64,000 nucleotides of DNA from QALR01 sp900552255 (GCA_048526005.1 DBFVEH010000026.1:1-64000), one strand, 5' to 3'. Shown: positions 42,270-53,642, counted from the first letter of the stretch. The notes: generated by a model not told the origin, from the letters alone. A program made the numbers and translations.

Positions 42270-43184
42270 ATGGAATATATGAAAGTCACGCAGGCGGCGG
42301 AACAATGGGGCATTTCTGATCGCAGGGTTCGTATTCTGTGCCAACAAGGAAAAATTGAGGGAGTTATTCAAAAAGGACGCTCTTACTTAATACCGTGTGA
42401 CGCTGTAAAGCCAGTGGACGGGCGCACCCTCCGTCATAAAGCAGTATCGGAACAATATTTGCCGTTGTTTTCCCGCATTGACAGCATAAAGGAACAGTTA
42501 GATCAGCGGCGGCCACTTACGGCAGGTGAATTACAGCGGTTACAAGAAGAATTTTTGGTCGAATACACTTATAACTCGAATGCGATTGAGGGAAACACCT
42601 TAACTTTACAGGAAACAGCTCTTGTTTTAGAGGGCATTACGATTGACCGAAAGCCGTTGAAAGATCATTTAGAAGCTGTCGGGCACAAAGACGCATTTCT
42701 TTATGTTCAAGACTTGGTAAAAGATAAAGTCCCTTTTTCAGAGAGCATTATTAAGCAGATTCATACGCTGGTTTTGATGGATAGACCGGAGGATCGTGGC
42801 GTTTATCGACGGATTCCCGTTAGAATCATGGGAGCATACCATACGCCGCCGGAGCCTGTTGTTGTGCCGGAACAGATGGAAAAGCTCATAAAAGAGTTTT
42901 CAAAGAAAAAGCTACACCCGATTGAGAGCGCTACGCTGTTTCACCTAAAATTTGAGGGAATCCACCCGTTCGTAGACGGCAATGGCCGTACAGGGCGTTT
43001 GATTCTGAACCTGTTTCTTATGCAGAACGGCTATCCTCCTATCAATGTGAAGTTTGCTGACCGCAAGCGGTATTATGAAGCCTTTGACAGTTATTACAGA
43101 GATAACGACGCAGGGGCAATGGTTCAAATGGTTGCCGAGTATGTAGAGGAACGACTATCCCGGTATATAGCACTTAATCAGTAG
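42270..43184 (+). CDS. Class II Fic-domain protein with N-terminal HTH
   Basis: The protein has 304 residues; ATG 42270 is preceded by AGGCGG, while GTG 42261 is an alternative. An N-terminal helix-turn-helix (MKVTQAAEQWGISDRRVRIL) is followed by Fic_N and the Fic core HPFVDGNGRTGR (about 230-241), which transfers AMP to hydroxyl groups. The inhibitory helix SNAIEGN lies near 102-108, upstream of the core, so this is a self-inhibited class II Fic. It is the first plus-strand gene of the patch holding the Gabija-like pair. Confidence 0.9.
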   Translation: MEYMKVTQAAEQWGISDRRVRILCQQGKIEGVIQKGRSYLIPCDAVKPVDGRTLRHKAVSEQYLPLFSRIDSIKEQLDQRRPLTAGELQRLQEEFLVEYTYNSNAIEGNTLTLQETALVLEGITIDRKPLKDHLEAVGHKDAFLYVQDLVKDKVPFSESIIKQIHTLVLMDRPEDRGVYRRIPVRIMGAYHTPPEPVVVPEQMEKLIKEFSKKKLHPIESATLFHLKFEGIHPFVDGNGRTGRLILNLFLMQNGYPPINVKFADRKRYYEAFDSYYRDNDAGAMVQMVAEYVEERLSRYIALNQ

Positions 43185-43239
43185 GTAAGGAAAACAAGCA
43201 TCCAACAAAAACTTAAATCGTATAAGAGGAAGATTAAAA

Positions 43240-45315
43240 ATGAAAATCAAAACTCTCCATATATCCAACTATAGAAAGATTATTGATTCAAAAATCAACA
43301 TGGAAAATAATATCACAGTTATTGCTGGTGCAAATAATAGTGGGAAAACTTCATTGGTTGAGTTATTTAATTCAGTTTTTGGCAATGTAAAAGGTAGGTT
43401 GTGTTGTGATGACCTTCCAGCTACTGAGTGCCAAAAATGGAGTCAAAATATGTATTCCCGAGTAAATACTATATTTTCAACTAAAAAAGAGAGAGAAGAC
43501 ATTATATCCGATATTGTTGAACTTATAGAACCATTTGAGAAACCAGAGAATGCCATGTTAATACCTCCCATTGAAATAAAAATTCAAATTGATTATGACG
43601 AAAACGAAGATGATATTCGAAACTTTGCCGATTATATTATGGAATTTGCCCCGGATAATACAAGTTTTTATTTCATCTATCGATATGTTATAAATACTAA
43701 TACATTCAAAAAGTCTGTTGATACTGCATATGAAAAGCTTTTAGCGCGGTTTAATAAGCTAACAGGTAATGCAGATAAGGACAAGGATACTGTTCGTATA
43801 ATTAGAGAAATGCTTGTCCAACTATATGCTGACTCATGTGAGGAGACTGCCTACTTTTCTGACAAATCATTTATGAATATAGTTCCTATAGATATACCAT
43901 CATTCAAGGCCCTTTTTAATTACCATAATATCATGGCGGGGCGTACGTTAGACGACGAAAACTCAGATCGCACAAAGATTTTGAGCAAAAATATGATAGA
44001 TATCGCCAGTAGAGAAGAAAGCTGGCAGGAGCTGATCCAGAGTCTTCCAGATCAAATTATTCAGCCAATACAAGATGCACATATTCAAGAAATCGTGCGT
44101 AAAGCTTCGTTGGAAACTTTAAGTGATACTATTGATGCAGTTTCTAAAACTAATGGTGGACAAGCGGGAAATATTATTATTGATATGAATGTGACAGAAG
44201 AGGCTGTTCACTCTCTGTTGAAAAACATTACATGTGCTAAATACCAAAAAGATGATTACTATTTGAGAGAGTCTTCACAAGGTTTAGGATATAGCAATCT
44301 CATATATATTCATCTGCAATTGGAGAAGTTCAAAAAGACAATAGATCCGCTTATTGTGAATTTCTTTGTTATTGAAGAACCAGAAGCCCATATGCATCCT
44401 CAAATGCAGAATGTATTTGCTCAATATCTTTTTGACTATTATAATCATGCAAAAGGTGTTCAAGGAGTATTAACGACTCACTCACATGAAGTTGTCCGCA
44501 TTGCTTCAATTTCTCAATTGCGAGTATTACGACAAGAAACAATTTTTAAATGCAATATATTTGATTTGCGCGAATTCCAAAACTCAATTGCAACAGATAA
44601 AGAGTTATTAGAATTCTATGATTGGTTTTATAATATCAATTTTCCTGATATTATTTTTGCTGACAAAATCATTATGTATGAAGGTGATACAGAACGAATG
44701 CTGATTAAAAGCTTATTACAATCTAAAGAATTTGAATCTTTGCGAAATCAGTATATTTCTTTTGTACAGGTCGGCGGAGCATATGCCTACAACTACAGAG
44801 CCATCATAGAATTCTTAGGTATTAAATCAGTTTTAATAACGGATTTAGACTATATTGCAGACTCGTCTACTATCGCTGATGTTTTAGCGTCAGGTACTAC
44901 GAATTCAACAATTAATAAGTTTGCAGAATCTACCCTTAATAATTCATCTCCTACAGTCCAAATGTTATACGATTGGAAAGCTACATCTACTCCTATTGTG
45001 ATAGATCATATTTGCCTTGCTTTTCAGGGTATATGTGATGGCTATTCTCGTACACTTGAGGAAGCGATGCTTACTAAATTCTATAAAGTTTCCGCACTAG
45101 AAGAAAAGGCTAAAGATGACTGGAAAGAGTACAGAAAAAAAGATAAACTGAAATACACTATTCCTCGTGACGGTGATACCTGTAACGTCCATTCTATCGT
45201 TCAGCATACATCAAACGGAAAAACAGATTTTATGTACTCAGTCATTCTTAATGGCTTAGTAGAGGATATGCTACCTGCATATATAAAGGAGGCTTTACTT
45301 TGGCTGATAAATTGA
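43240..45315 (+). CDS. gajA: OLD-family ATPase-TOPRIM nuclease, GajA-like
   Basis: The protein has 691 residues, longer than the typical GajA of about 580. N-terminal ABC-type ATPase: Walker A GANNSGKTS (30-38), signature-like RESSQGLGYSNLI near 347, Walker B FVIEEPEAHMHPQ near 376. C-terminal TOPRIM: MYEGDTERMLIK near 478 and TDLDYIAD near 533. A class 2 OLD nuclease next to a UvrD helicase defines Gabija-type antiphage systems. DNA is markedly AT-rich compared with neighbours, which indicates later acquisition. It overlaps the helicase gene by 16 bp. Confidence 0.85.
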   Translation: MKIKTLHISNYRKIIDSKINMENNITVIAGANNSGKTSLVELFNSVFGNVKGRLCCDDLPATECQKWSQNMYSRVNTIFSTKKEREDIISDIVELIEPFEKPENAMLIPPIEIKIQIDYDENEDDIRNFADYIMEFAPDNTSFYFIYRYVINTNTFKKSVDTAYEKLLARFNKLTGNADKDKDTVRIIREMLVQLYADSCEETAYFSDKSFMNIVPIDIPSFKALFNYHNIMAGRTLDDENSDRTKILSKNMIDIASREESWQELIQSLPDQIIQPIQDAHIQEIVRKASLETLSDTIDAVSKTNGGQAGNIIIDMNVTEEAVHSLLKNITCAKYQKDDYYLRESSQGLGYSNLIYIHLQLEKFKKTIDPLIVNFFVIEEPEAHMHPQMQNVFAQYLFDYYNHAKGVQGVLTTHSHEVVRIASISQLRVLRQETIFKCNIFDLREFQNSIATDKELLEFYDWFYNINFPDIIFADKIIMYEGDTERMLIKSLLQSKEFESLRNQYISFVQVGGAYAYNYRAIIEFLGIKSVLITDLDYIADSSTIADVLASGTTNSTINKFAESTLNNSSPTVQMLYDWKATSTPIVIDHICLAFQGICDGYSRTLEEAMLTKFYKVSALEEKAKDDWKEYRKKDKLKYTIPRDGDTCNVHSIVQHTSNGKTDFMYSVILNGLVEDMLPAYIKEALLWLIN

Positions 45316-47240
45316 AAAATTGTTTTCTCGTAAATGCTCCTGCCGGAAGTGGTAAAACAACTCAGATTAAAGCTATGGTGCAAAATTGTCTAGCAGACAA
45401 TCCCCAAGATAATATTCTGTGCATTACATATACAAACCGGGCTGCGGAGGAATTATCTAAGAACTTTGATGCCAAAAATGTTTTTATTGGAACAATTCAT
45501 TCTTTTTTGCACAGCTTTATGAAGCGCTATTTTGCCCATACCGATATATTGAATTTGTATTTTGAAGTATATGGGGAACGCATACAGCAACGTATTGCAA
45601 ATTCCGAGAAAGATGGGCATATAGAGACGAGTAATAATAAGTATAAAGAAAAATATGGCGCAATTGATTTTGAAACAGTAAAGAAAAACATTGTAGCGAT
45701 ATCATACAATGAGTCACCATTTAGCTCGTTATACTATGGTGGATTATCGCATGATGATTTAATATCTTTTTCCAAATGCGTTTTAGATCGTTTTCCAATT
45801 ATTCGAAAAAGAATATCGTTAAAATATCAGTATATTTTTATAGATGAGTATCAAGATACAATGGCAGATGTCTTAAAACTTTTTTATGAAAGTGTTTTTT
45901 CCTCAAACACACGATTGTATCTTTTTGGTGATCGAATGCAGCAGATATACAAAAACTACGATGGTTCGTTTGAAGAACAATTCGACACCTTTGATACTGC
46001 CACGACCTTATTAACGAATTACCGTTCTGTTACAGAAATTGTAACAATACTGAATAAAGTCTATAACGATTCTTCTTTTATCCAAGACAACTCATCTCAA
46101 ATGAAAGCAATTACACCAGATTTTTCGCCAAGGGTAATTGTAAGTGAAAATATTCAGACGACAATTGAGGAAATAAAGCAATCACATCCTGATACGCTAG
46201 TTTTGTATTTGCTGAATAAAGCGCGATTTTCTGATATCGGTGCAATTAACCTCTATTTGGCGTTTGACAGCATGGAAAAGTACTCTTATGGAAAGACCTA
46301 TTCTGCTGTGGACATAGTGACTACCTCTTTTAATGACAACCCAGATCCACTAATGAAATTACTGTATTGTATAGTTGATCTATTTCGTTGTTATCAATTT
46401 CAGAAATATGGACTCATAGTTCAAACATTGAGGGCTAACAAAACGCTCTTTTGCCAAGATAGTTGGTATATCAAGGAACACAGAGATAAACAGATACTAT
46501 TCAATAATCTGAAAGTGATTTTTTCTGTCTTTGAAGACGAAACCAAAACTATAGGCGATCTACTCACTGCACTTATTGATACATCTATGGTTAATAACTC
46601 ATACATAGAAGGTGTTCAAGCCGATGACGAAAACCGACCGGTATTCGATGTCCCAGCCATTGAATTGTTACGAGTTATTGAGTATTTAAATGATCCAAAG
46701 GTATCAACACAGCATGGTGTTAAAGGAGAAAGTCATGACAGCGTAATATTTGTTGCAGAGGATAGCCGTAGTAATCCTATAGTTCATATGTATCGCTTTT
46801 TTGAAATGTGGGGGCATTTATCGGTTTCATTAAAATCATTTAATCAATTTTATTATGCTTATATTAATGAATTGTCTGATTTGCAAATCGCTATTAACAT
46901 GAAAATAAACGATCTAACCAAAGATTCTTACACTCAATATGAAGATATAATTCAAAAAAAGATAAGCGCGATAATGGAGCGATTTGCTGAAAATCCGTAT
47001 TTTGAATTCTTGTGCAAAGAAAAATATGAGCAATTCCTGTCTAAGCCTGGCGTTACTAAGGCTAAAGAATGCATGAAAGAAAGCACTGTATATGGCGTAC
47101 TTAGTGCATATAAGTTGTTTTATGTAGGTTGCTCCAGAGCAAGAAAAAATCTAACCATATTACTGAATAAATCAAAAATCAAGGGTGACTTTGAACTACA
47201 AAAAAGCAAATTTGAGGAACTAGGATTTATTGTACAATAA
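45300..47240 (+). CDS. gajB: UvrD/Rep-like helicase, GajB-like
   Basis: The protein has 646 residues. TTG start 45300 lies 7 nt after AGGAGG. Motifs: Walker A APAGSGKTT (13-21), Ia ITYTNRAAEEL, II IDEYQDTMAD near 180, III LFGDRMQQIY, IV LLTNYRSVTEI, V HGVKGESHDSVIF, VI YVGCSRARKNLTIL. All SF1 motifs are present. In Gabija the helicase partner senses or processes DNA ends and supports the GajA nuclease. Length exceeds the usual GajB of about 500 residues. Weak start codon and overlap suggest translational coupling. Confidence 0.83.
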   Translation: MADKLKNCFLVNAPAGSGKTTQIKAMVQNCLADNPQDNILCITYTNRAAEELSKNFDAKNVFIGTIHSFLHSFMKRYFAHTDILNLYFEVYGERIQQRIANSEKDGHIETSNNKYKEKYGAIDFETVKKNIVAISYNESPFSSLYYGGLSHDDLISFSKCVLDRFPIIRKRISLKYQYIFIDEYQDTMADVLKLFYESVFSSNTRLYLFGDRMQQIYKNYDGSFEEQFDTFDTATTLLTNYRSVTEIVTILNKVYNDSSFIQDNSSQMKAITPDFSPRVIVSENIQTTIEEIKQSHPDTLVLYLLNKARFSDIGAINLYLAFDSMEKYSYGKTYSAVDIVTTSFNDNPDPLMKLLYCIVDLFRCYQFQKYGLIVQTLRANKTLFCQDSWYIKEHRDKQILFNNLKVIFSVFEDETKTIGDLLTALIDTSMVNNSYIEGVQADDENRPVFDVPAIELLRVIEYLNDPKVSTQHGVKGESHDSVIFVAEDSRSNPIVHMYRFFEMWGHLSVSLKSFNQFYYAYINELSDLQIAINMKINDLTKDSYTQYEDIIQKKISAIMERFAENPYFEFLCKEKYEQFLSKPGVTKAKECMKESTVYGVLSAYKLFYVGCSRARKNLTILLNKSKIKGDFELQKSKFEELGFIVQ

Positions 47241-47418
47241 GTTCTTTCCATTCAATTTCAATGTGGCACCTACTATGTGCGAGCGTGTTTTTTTATGCTT
47301 ATTGGGGTTGATAACAGCAATCCGACTTAGTTTTCTTTATAGATAAGTTCTTGATTTATCGGGTTAAAAACTTAGTCACTTAGGTTGTGAAATGGACGTC
47401 TATATTCGGACATGAAAA

Positions 47419-47447
47419 GCCGCTTACTCTTATGTAGAATAAGCGGC
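47419..47447 (-). terminator. Terminator of the right-end HTH gene
   Basis: GCCGCTTA (47419-47426) pairs with TAAGCGGC (47440-47447); on the minus strand TTTTC follows. Bases 47241-47418 contain nothing else that I recognise. Confidence 0.7.
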
Positions 47448-47470
47448 AAAATTCAAGTGGATTATGTGTC

Positions 47471-47944
47471 CTACTTTCTTATTCGGGAAGTTCGTATGTA
47501 TCGCTGCGTTGATATACTTGGTTGCTCAGGATTAGTCATCTGAAGTTCTCCCGATTCCAACAAAGGGTTCAAGTAAACCCGAAAAAAAGTTTTCTTGCTT
47601 TTCACATCCAAGAGATACATCAAATCTTTTCTTGTCCGTGGTGTCTCGCAAAGAAACAGTATTTTTTGTTTTCCTCGTTCTTCTTTATCTTGGATTTTTT
47701 TAATGTGGGCGCAGTCTATTTTTCTCCTGAAAGTTGTATATTCATCGCTCATCATAAAGTCAATAACATATGTCTTGGGAATACGGTATCGGTTTCCAAT
47801 GCGAAAGTGCTTTATTTTACCTTTTTGAAGCAAAGATAAAGCAGTATGTTCACAAATACCATCCAGCATAAGCATGAGTTCCTTTGTCGTTACTACATCG
47901 GGATAGTTGCTAAATTTTATTTCGTATTCAAATCTTTCTGGCAT
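47471..47944 (-). CDS. Right-end excisionase-like HTH protein with extra winged helix
   Basis: The protein has 157 residues; ATG 47944 follows AAGGAGG. The N-terminal half is an excisionase-type HTH (YPDVVTTKELMLMLDGICEH, then KGKIKHFRIGNRYRIPKTYV) clearly related to the left-end Xis at 8989-9207. A basic linker leads to a second winged-helix-like domain (LMYLLDVKSKKTFFRVYLNP, then LLESGELQMT) seen in Fic and helicase-type proteins. It sits 300 bp from attR. It may control excision from the right end. Confidence 0.75.
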   Translation of the reverse strand: MPERFEYEIKFSNYPDVVTTKELMLMLDGICEHTALSLLQKGKIKHFRIGNRYRIPKTYVIDFMMSDEYTTFRRKIDCAHIKKIQDKEERGKQKILFLCETPRTRKDLMYLLDVKSKKTFFRVYLNPLLESGELQMTNPEQPSISTQRYIRTSRIRK

Positions 47945-48053
47945 GATATCCTCCTTATATTTATACGATAGTAAATTGTCAATGGCAGAGGTATCACGCA
48001 TTTGGGGTCGAGCCCCATGTTATGTTTGATGTGTTGGATTTGTAATCTGTTGC

Positions 48054-48080
48054 GGAGGGATGTCCCTCCAATATCCCTCC
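48054..48080. repeat. Right-end integrase arm-site candidates
   Basis: GGAGGGA overlaps ATGTCCCTCC (48060-48069), and ATATCCCTCC follows at 48071-48080. The ATGTCCCTCC decamer is identical to the left-end repeats. They lie about 165-190 bp inside the right core. The remainder of 47945-48245 has no gene. It contains two short tRNA T-arm-like stems (about 48003-48016 and 48185-48206), possible relics of older junctions. Confidence 0.5.
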
Positions 48081-48245
48081 GTTTTGCAAAATCGAGAGCC
48101 AAAATGGAAAAATCCCATGCGCCCTTATAAATCAAGGCTTTTTGCAGAAAACAGTCTCACAACCCTTGAAAATACTGGCTTTGGGGGTTCGGTTCTAATC
48201 CCCTGAAAGGCGGTCAATTCGGCGGTGTACGGAGTATCGTTTAAA

Positions 48246-48255
48246 ACTCAAAATC
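48246..48255 (+). other. attR core of the integrative element
   Basis: ACTCAAAATC, identical to attL core 7306-7315; element sequence precedes it and the host tRNA 3' half follows. Confidence 0.85.
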
Positions 48256-48301
48256 CAGTGGTAGCGATACCGTGCGGGTTCGACCCCCGCCACCGGCACC
48301 A
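48246..48301 (+). tRNA. 3' half of split host tRNA-Leu(CAA)
   Basis: From the anticodon loop onward: anticodon-stem 3' strand, variable arm GGTAGCGATACC, T-arm GCGGG/CCCGC, acceptor 3' strand CACCGGC and encoded CCA (48299-48301). No 5' half precedes it. It complements 7275-7315. Confidence 0.9.
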
Positions 48302-48315
48302 AACATAACAAAATC

Positions 48316-48363
48316 AAAAAACATAGCGCTGTTCTGATTTTTCAGACCAGCGCTATGTTTTTT
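48316..48363. terminator. Terminator of the host tRNA-Leu
   Basis: AAAAACATAGCGCTG pairs with CAGCGCTATGTTTTT (left arm from 48316, right arm to 48363) with A/T tails. It originally ended the tRNA-Leu transcript. Bases 48364-48495 are AT-rich with no gene. Confidence 0.85.
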
Positions 48364-48506
48364 CTTGTTTTTTGCTTCCTCTATATTCTCTTGTTTTCTC
48401 CTGATTTCTCTTGTTTTTGGGTGTAAAATGGGTGTAATTTATCATTTGGGGAGCATAAAAGCGATCCTATTTTCACATGCAAAGCGCAACCGCACAAAAA
48501 GCGAGG

Positions 48507-50975
<2,469 letters not shown>

Positions 50976-51086
50976 GAACCGTGATTCCTCCGTAGACCAA
51001 ATTTTTGAGGATAGATATCGCGCATGCAAGCACGCGCGTTTTATAACATTTTTTGAGTAAATTTCAAGCAGATTCAGAAATTATAA

Positions 51087-51115
51087 TTGCATTTTTCTGT
51101 ATTTCATTTTATAAT
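51087..51115 (+). promoter_or_regulatory. yifB promoter
   Basis: TTGCAT (51087-51092) and TATAAT (51110-51115) with a 17-bp spacer, 40 bp before the ribosome site of yifB. Confidence 0.75.
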
Positions 51116-51155
51116 AAGAATATGAATGCGAATCTACACAGAGGGGGAAAACCAA

Positions 51156-52700
51156 ATGCTGTCAAAGGTTTTCGGCGCGGGGATTTTCGGGATCGAGGGC
51201 TATTCCGTCACGGTGGAATGCAATGCGAACGACCGACTGCCCGCCTTCAATATCGTCGGCCTGCCGGACGCCGCCATCAAGGAGTCCAAGGAAAGAATCA
51301 AGGCAGCCGTCATCAACAGCGGCTTTTTCTTTCCGGACGCCGAAATCACCGTCAATCTCGCGCCTGCCGATAAGAAAAAGGAGGGCTCATCATACGATCT
51401 CGCCATCCTTGTCGCGATCATGAAGTGTTCGGGCGCCATTCCTTCCGAGCTCTCGCTCGACGATAAATGCTTTATCGGCGAATTGTCGCTATCCGGCGAG
51501 CTGCGCGGCGTCAAGGGCGCGCTTTCCATGTGCATGGCGGCGAAGGAAAGCGGCAAATCGGAGATCTATATCTCCGCCGAAAACGCGGCGGAGGCCGCCA
51601 TCGCGGGAGATATGCGCGTGTTTCCCGTGCGCAGCGTGCGCGAGCTTGTCGCGCATATCAAAGGCAAGCATACGCTGGAGCCCGCCGTATTCGATAAAAG
51701 TATATTTGAAAAAGAGAAAATATATGCCGGACTGGATTTTTCCGACGTAAAAGGTCAGGGGCGCGCTAAGCGTGCGCTTGAGATCGCCGCGGCAGGCGGA
51801 CACAACGTTCTGCTCATCGGACCGCCCGGCACCGGAAAAAGCATGCTGGCCAAACGCATCCCTACTATTTTGCCCGAAATGACGCTGGATGAATCAGTTG
51901 AGGTCACAAAAATTCACTCGGCCGCAGGAACGCTCCCCGCGGGAACCGCCCTCATGACAGAGCGCCCCTTCCGTTCGCCGCATCATACCATGTCGGCGGC
52001 AGGACTGGCGGGCGGCGGAAAAGTACCGGCGCCGGGTGAGATTTCCCTCGCGCATAACGGCGTGCTGTTTCTTGACGAGCTTCCGGAATTCTCGACGCAG
52101 GCGACGGAGGCACTGCGCCAGCCGCTCGAGGACGGCAGGGTCACGATCACCCGCGTCAGCGGAAAGGTGACGTTTCCGGCAAGCTTCATGCTCGTCTGTG
52201 CGATGAATCCATGTAAATGCGGCTACTTCGGGCATCCGACCAGAGCCTGCACCTGCTCGCAGAACGATATCCGCCGATATCTTTCAAGAATCAGCGGACC
52301 TCTGCTCGACCGGATCGACATCCAGGTGGAAATGCCCTCCCTTTCCTACGGAGAGATCGCCGGCGAGGAACCGGAGCGGGGAGAAAGCTCCGCCGTCATC
52401 CGAGCGCGCGTCAATGAAGCGCGTCTTCTCGCACACCGCCGCTATGAAAATGAAAAAAAGCTCTACTGCAATGCGGCGCTTACGTCCGCGCAAATCCGAA
52501 AATACTGCAAAACCGATCCCGCGGCGGCGGCGCTTCTCAAAAAGGCGTTCGACAAGCTCGGACTTTCCGCCCGCGGATACGACAGGATCCTGCGCGTCGC
52601 CCGCACGATCGCCGATCTCGCGGGAAGCGAGGATATCCTCGCGCCGCATATCGCGGAAGCCATCCAGTTCCGCTCGCTCGACCGGAAATACTGGACATAA
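51156..52700 (+). CDS. comM: YifB/ComM-family Mg-chelatase-like ATPase
   Basis: The protein has 514 residues; ATG 51156 follows AGGGGG. N-terminal ChlI domain (FNIVGLPDAAIKESKERIKA), AAA core with LIGPPGTGKSMLAKRIP near 210, RSPHHTMSAAGLAGGG, NGVLFLDELPEF, and a C-terminal Mg_chelatase_C. ComM-type helicases promote branch migration in natural transformation in other species. Role in this host is inferred from family only. Confidence 0.92.
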   Translation: MLSKVFGAGIFGIEGYSVTVECNANDRLPAFNIVGLPDAAIKESKERIKAAVINSGFFFPDAEITVNLAPADKKKEGSSYDLAILVAIMKCSGAIPSELSLDDKCFIGELSLSGELRGVKGALSMCMAAKESGKSEIYISAENAAEAAIAGDMRVFPVRSVRELVAHIKGKHTLEPAVFDKSIFEKEKIYAGLDFSDVKGQGRAKRALEIAAAGGHNVLLIGPPGTGKSMLAKRIPTILPEMTLDESVEVTKIHSAAGTLPAGTALMTERPFRSPHHTMSAAGLAGGGKVPAPGEISLAHNGVLFLDELPEFSTQATEALRQPLEDGRVTITRVSGKVTFPASFMLVCAMNPCKCGYFGHPTRACTCSQNDIRRYLSRISGPLLDRIDIQVEMPSLSYGEIAGEEPERGESSAVIRARVNEARLLAHRRYENEKKLYCNAALTSAQIRKYCKTDPAAAALLKKAFDKLGLSARGYDRILRVARTIADLAGSEDILAPHIAEAIQFRSLDRKYWT

Positions 52701-52943
52701 CCTCCCAAAAAGACAATTCGGGAGCATTCACAAAACAGTATTATCCAAAACGCCGAACCGGAGCAGCGGCAAAAAGCAGGCATAAAAATATCTGTGCCTT
52801 GTCCGTCTTTTTCCCTTTGCCACAAAGCAAAAACAACCTCTTGAAGCTATCGCATAGAAAAACCGTTCTTGCTTTCGGCGCGCATGAAAAACCGCATCAA
52901 ATCAGGGAAATCGATTCTTTATATGAAAATCCACAATCATATC
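52701..52943. other. Short intergenic stretch with nothing recognised
   Basis: Between yifB and its terminator there are no convincing ORFs, ribosome sites or RNA genes. Confidence 0.5.
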
Positions 52944-52978
52944 AAAAGCGCAAGCGGATAAACCGCTTGCGCTTTTTG
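52944..52978. terminator. Strong bidirectional terminator
   Basis: AAAAGCGCAAGCGG (52944-52957) pairs with CCGCTTGCGCTTTT, which continues as a T-run to 52977. It separates yifB from the convergent GNAT gene. Confidence 0.9.
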
Positions 52979-53054
52979 GCTGTCCGACAAAAGGTGCCGT
53001 TGAAAATGAAAACCGCCCTCGACAGCATTTTTGCGATTGCGTGACAAATGAGAA

Positions 53055-53642
53055 TCATATATCCGCTTCTATAAAACGGACATGAGAGCGATCCCAGTAT
53101 TTTTGATAAACCCTGTCGTTCCGTCCGTCAAAATTCAGCTGATACATACGGAAAGTGACCAAGATATCCTTGGGCTGCCATTGCTCCTCATATGAATATC
53201 GATATTTCATTCCGATGTTTTTCATCACACCCGCGCTTCGGGGATTGCCTCGGTCATGAGTCGCGGTGATATATAGCAGTCCGTCCTTTTTCACCTGTGC
53301 GGCGACCGCTTTCCCAGCCTCCGTCATGATGCCCTGATTCCAAAATTCTTTTCGCAGTCCGTAGCCAAGATCGTGATGCTCCGCCATATCGACATTCACG
53401 TAACCGATGGGAATGTCATCCTTTTTCAGACAGACAGCATAGGCATAAGCCTGCGGCAGTGCATATTTTGACGCATACCTTTCCTCGAAAAACAGCCTTG
53501 CCTCCTCAACGCTTTTTAAAGGAAACCACGGCAGAAACCGGTTGACCTCTTCGTCACCAAAAATTCGGTATATGGCTTCCAAGTCATTTTCAGAAAACCT
53601 TCTCAATATCAAGCGTTCGGTTTCAAGCGCGGGTGTATTCAT
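53055..53642 (-). CDS. GNAT-family N-acetyltransferase (RimJ/RimL-like)
   Basis: The protein has 195 residues. The start MNTPALETERLILRRF at 53642 is chosen because this family begins at this motif and GGAGGG lies just upstream. Acceptor and acetyl-CoA elements: DIPIGYVNVDM, GYGLRKEFWNQGIMTEAGKA (loop with Gly-x-Gly replaced), and NPRSAGVMKNIGMKY. Acetylates a small molecule or protein N-terminus; substrate unknown. Follows dnaC by 69 bp. Confidence 0.85.
   Translation of the reverse strand: MNTPALETERLILRRFSENDLEAIYRIFGDEEVNRFLPWFPLKSVEEARLFFEERYASKYALPQAYAYAVCLKKDDIPIGYVNVDMAEHHDLGYGLRKEFWNQGIMTEAGKAVAAQVKKDGLLYITATHDRGNPRSAGVMKNIGMKYRYSYEEQWQPKDILVTFRMYQLNFDGRNDRVYQKYWDRSHVRFIEADI

Larger units (their letters stand above)
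7306..48255. mobile_element. Degenerate Tn1549-like integrative element in tRNA-Leu
   Basis: The element is bounded by a 10-bp direct repeat (ACTCAAAATC at 7306-7315 and 48246-48255) that is the anticodon-loop core of a split tRNA-Leu. Int and Xis genes lie inside the left end and another Xis-like gene inside the right end. Contents typical of Tn1549-type conjugative elements are CD1108-like CHAP protein, DUF3789, DpnD/PcfM-like, DUF3991, ArdA, Cna-B adhesin, ParA/ParB, KTR protein and the element sigma factor. Transfer-core genes (relaxase, VirD4, VirB4, VirB6) are not seen. Cargo is a potassium-transport island and a Gabija-like defence pair. Confidence 0.88.

Noticed and set aside
52799..53044. 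81-codon plus-strand frame after yifB
   Set aside because: It reads through a strong terminator hairpin and has no ribosome site.
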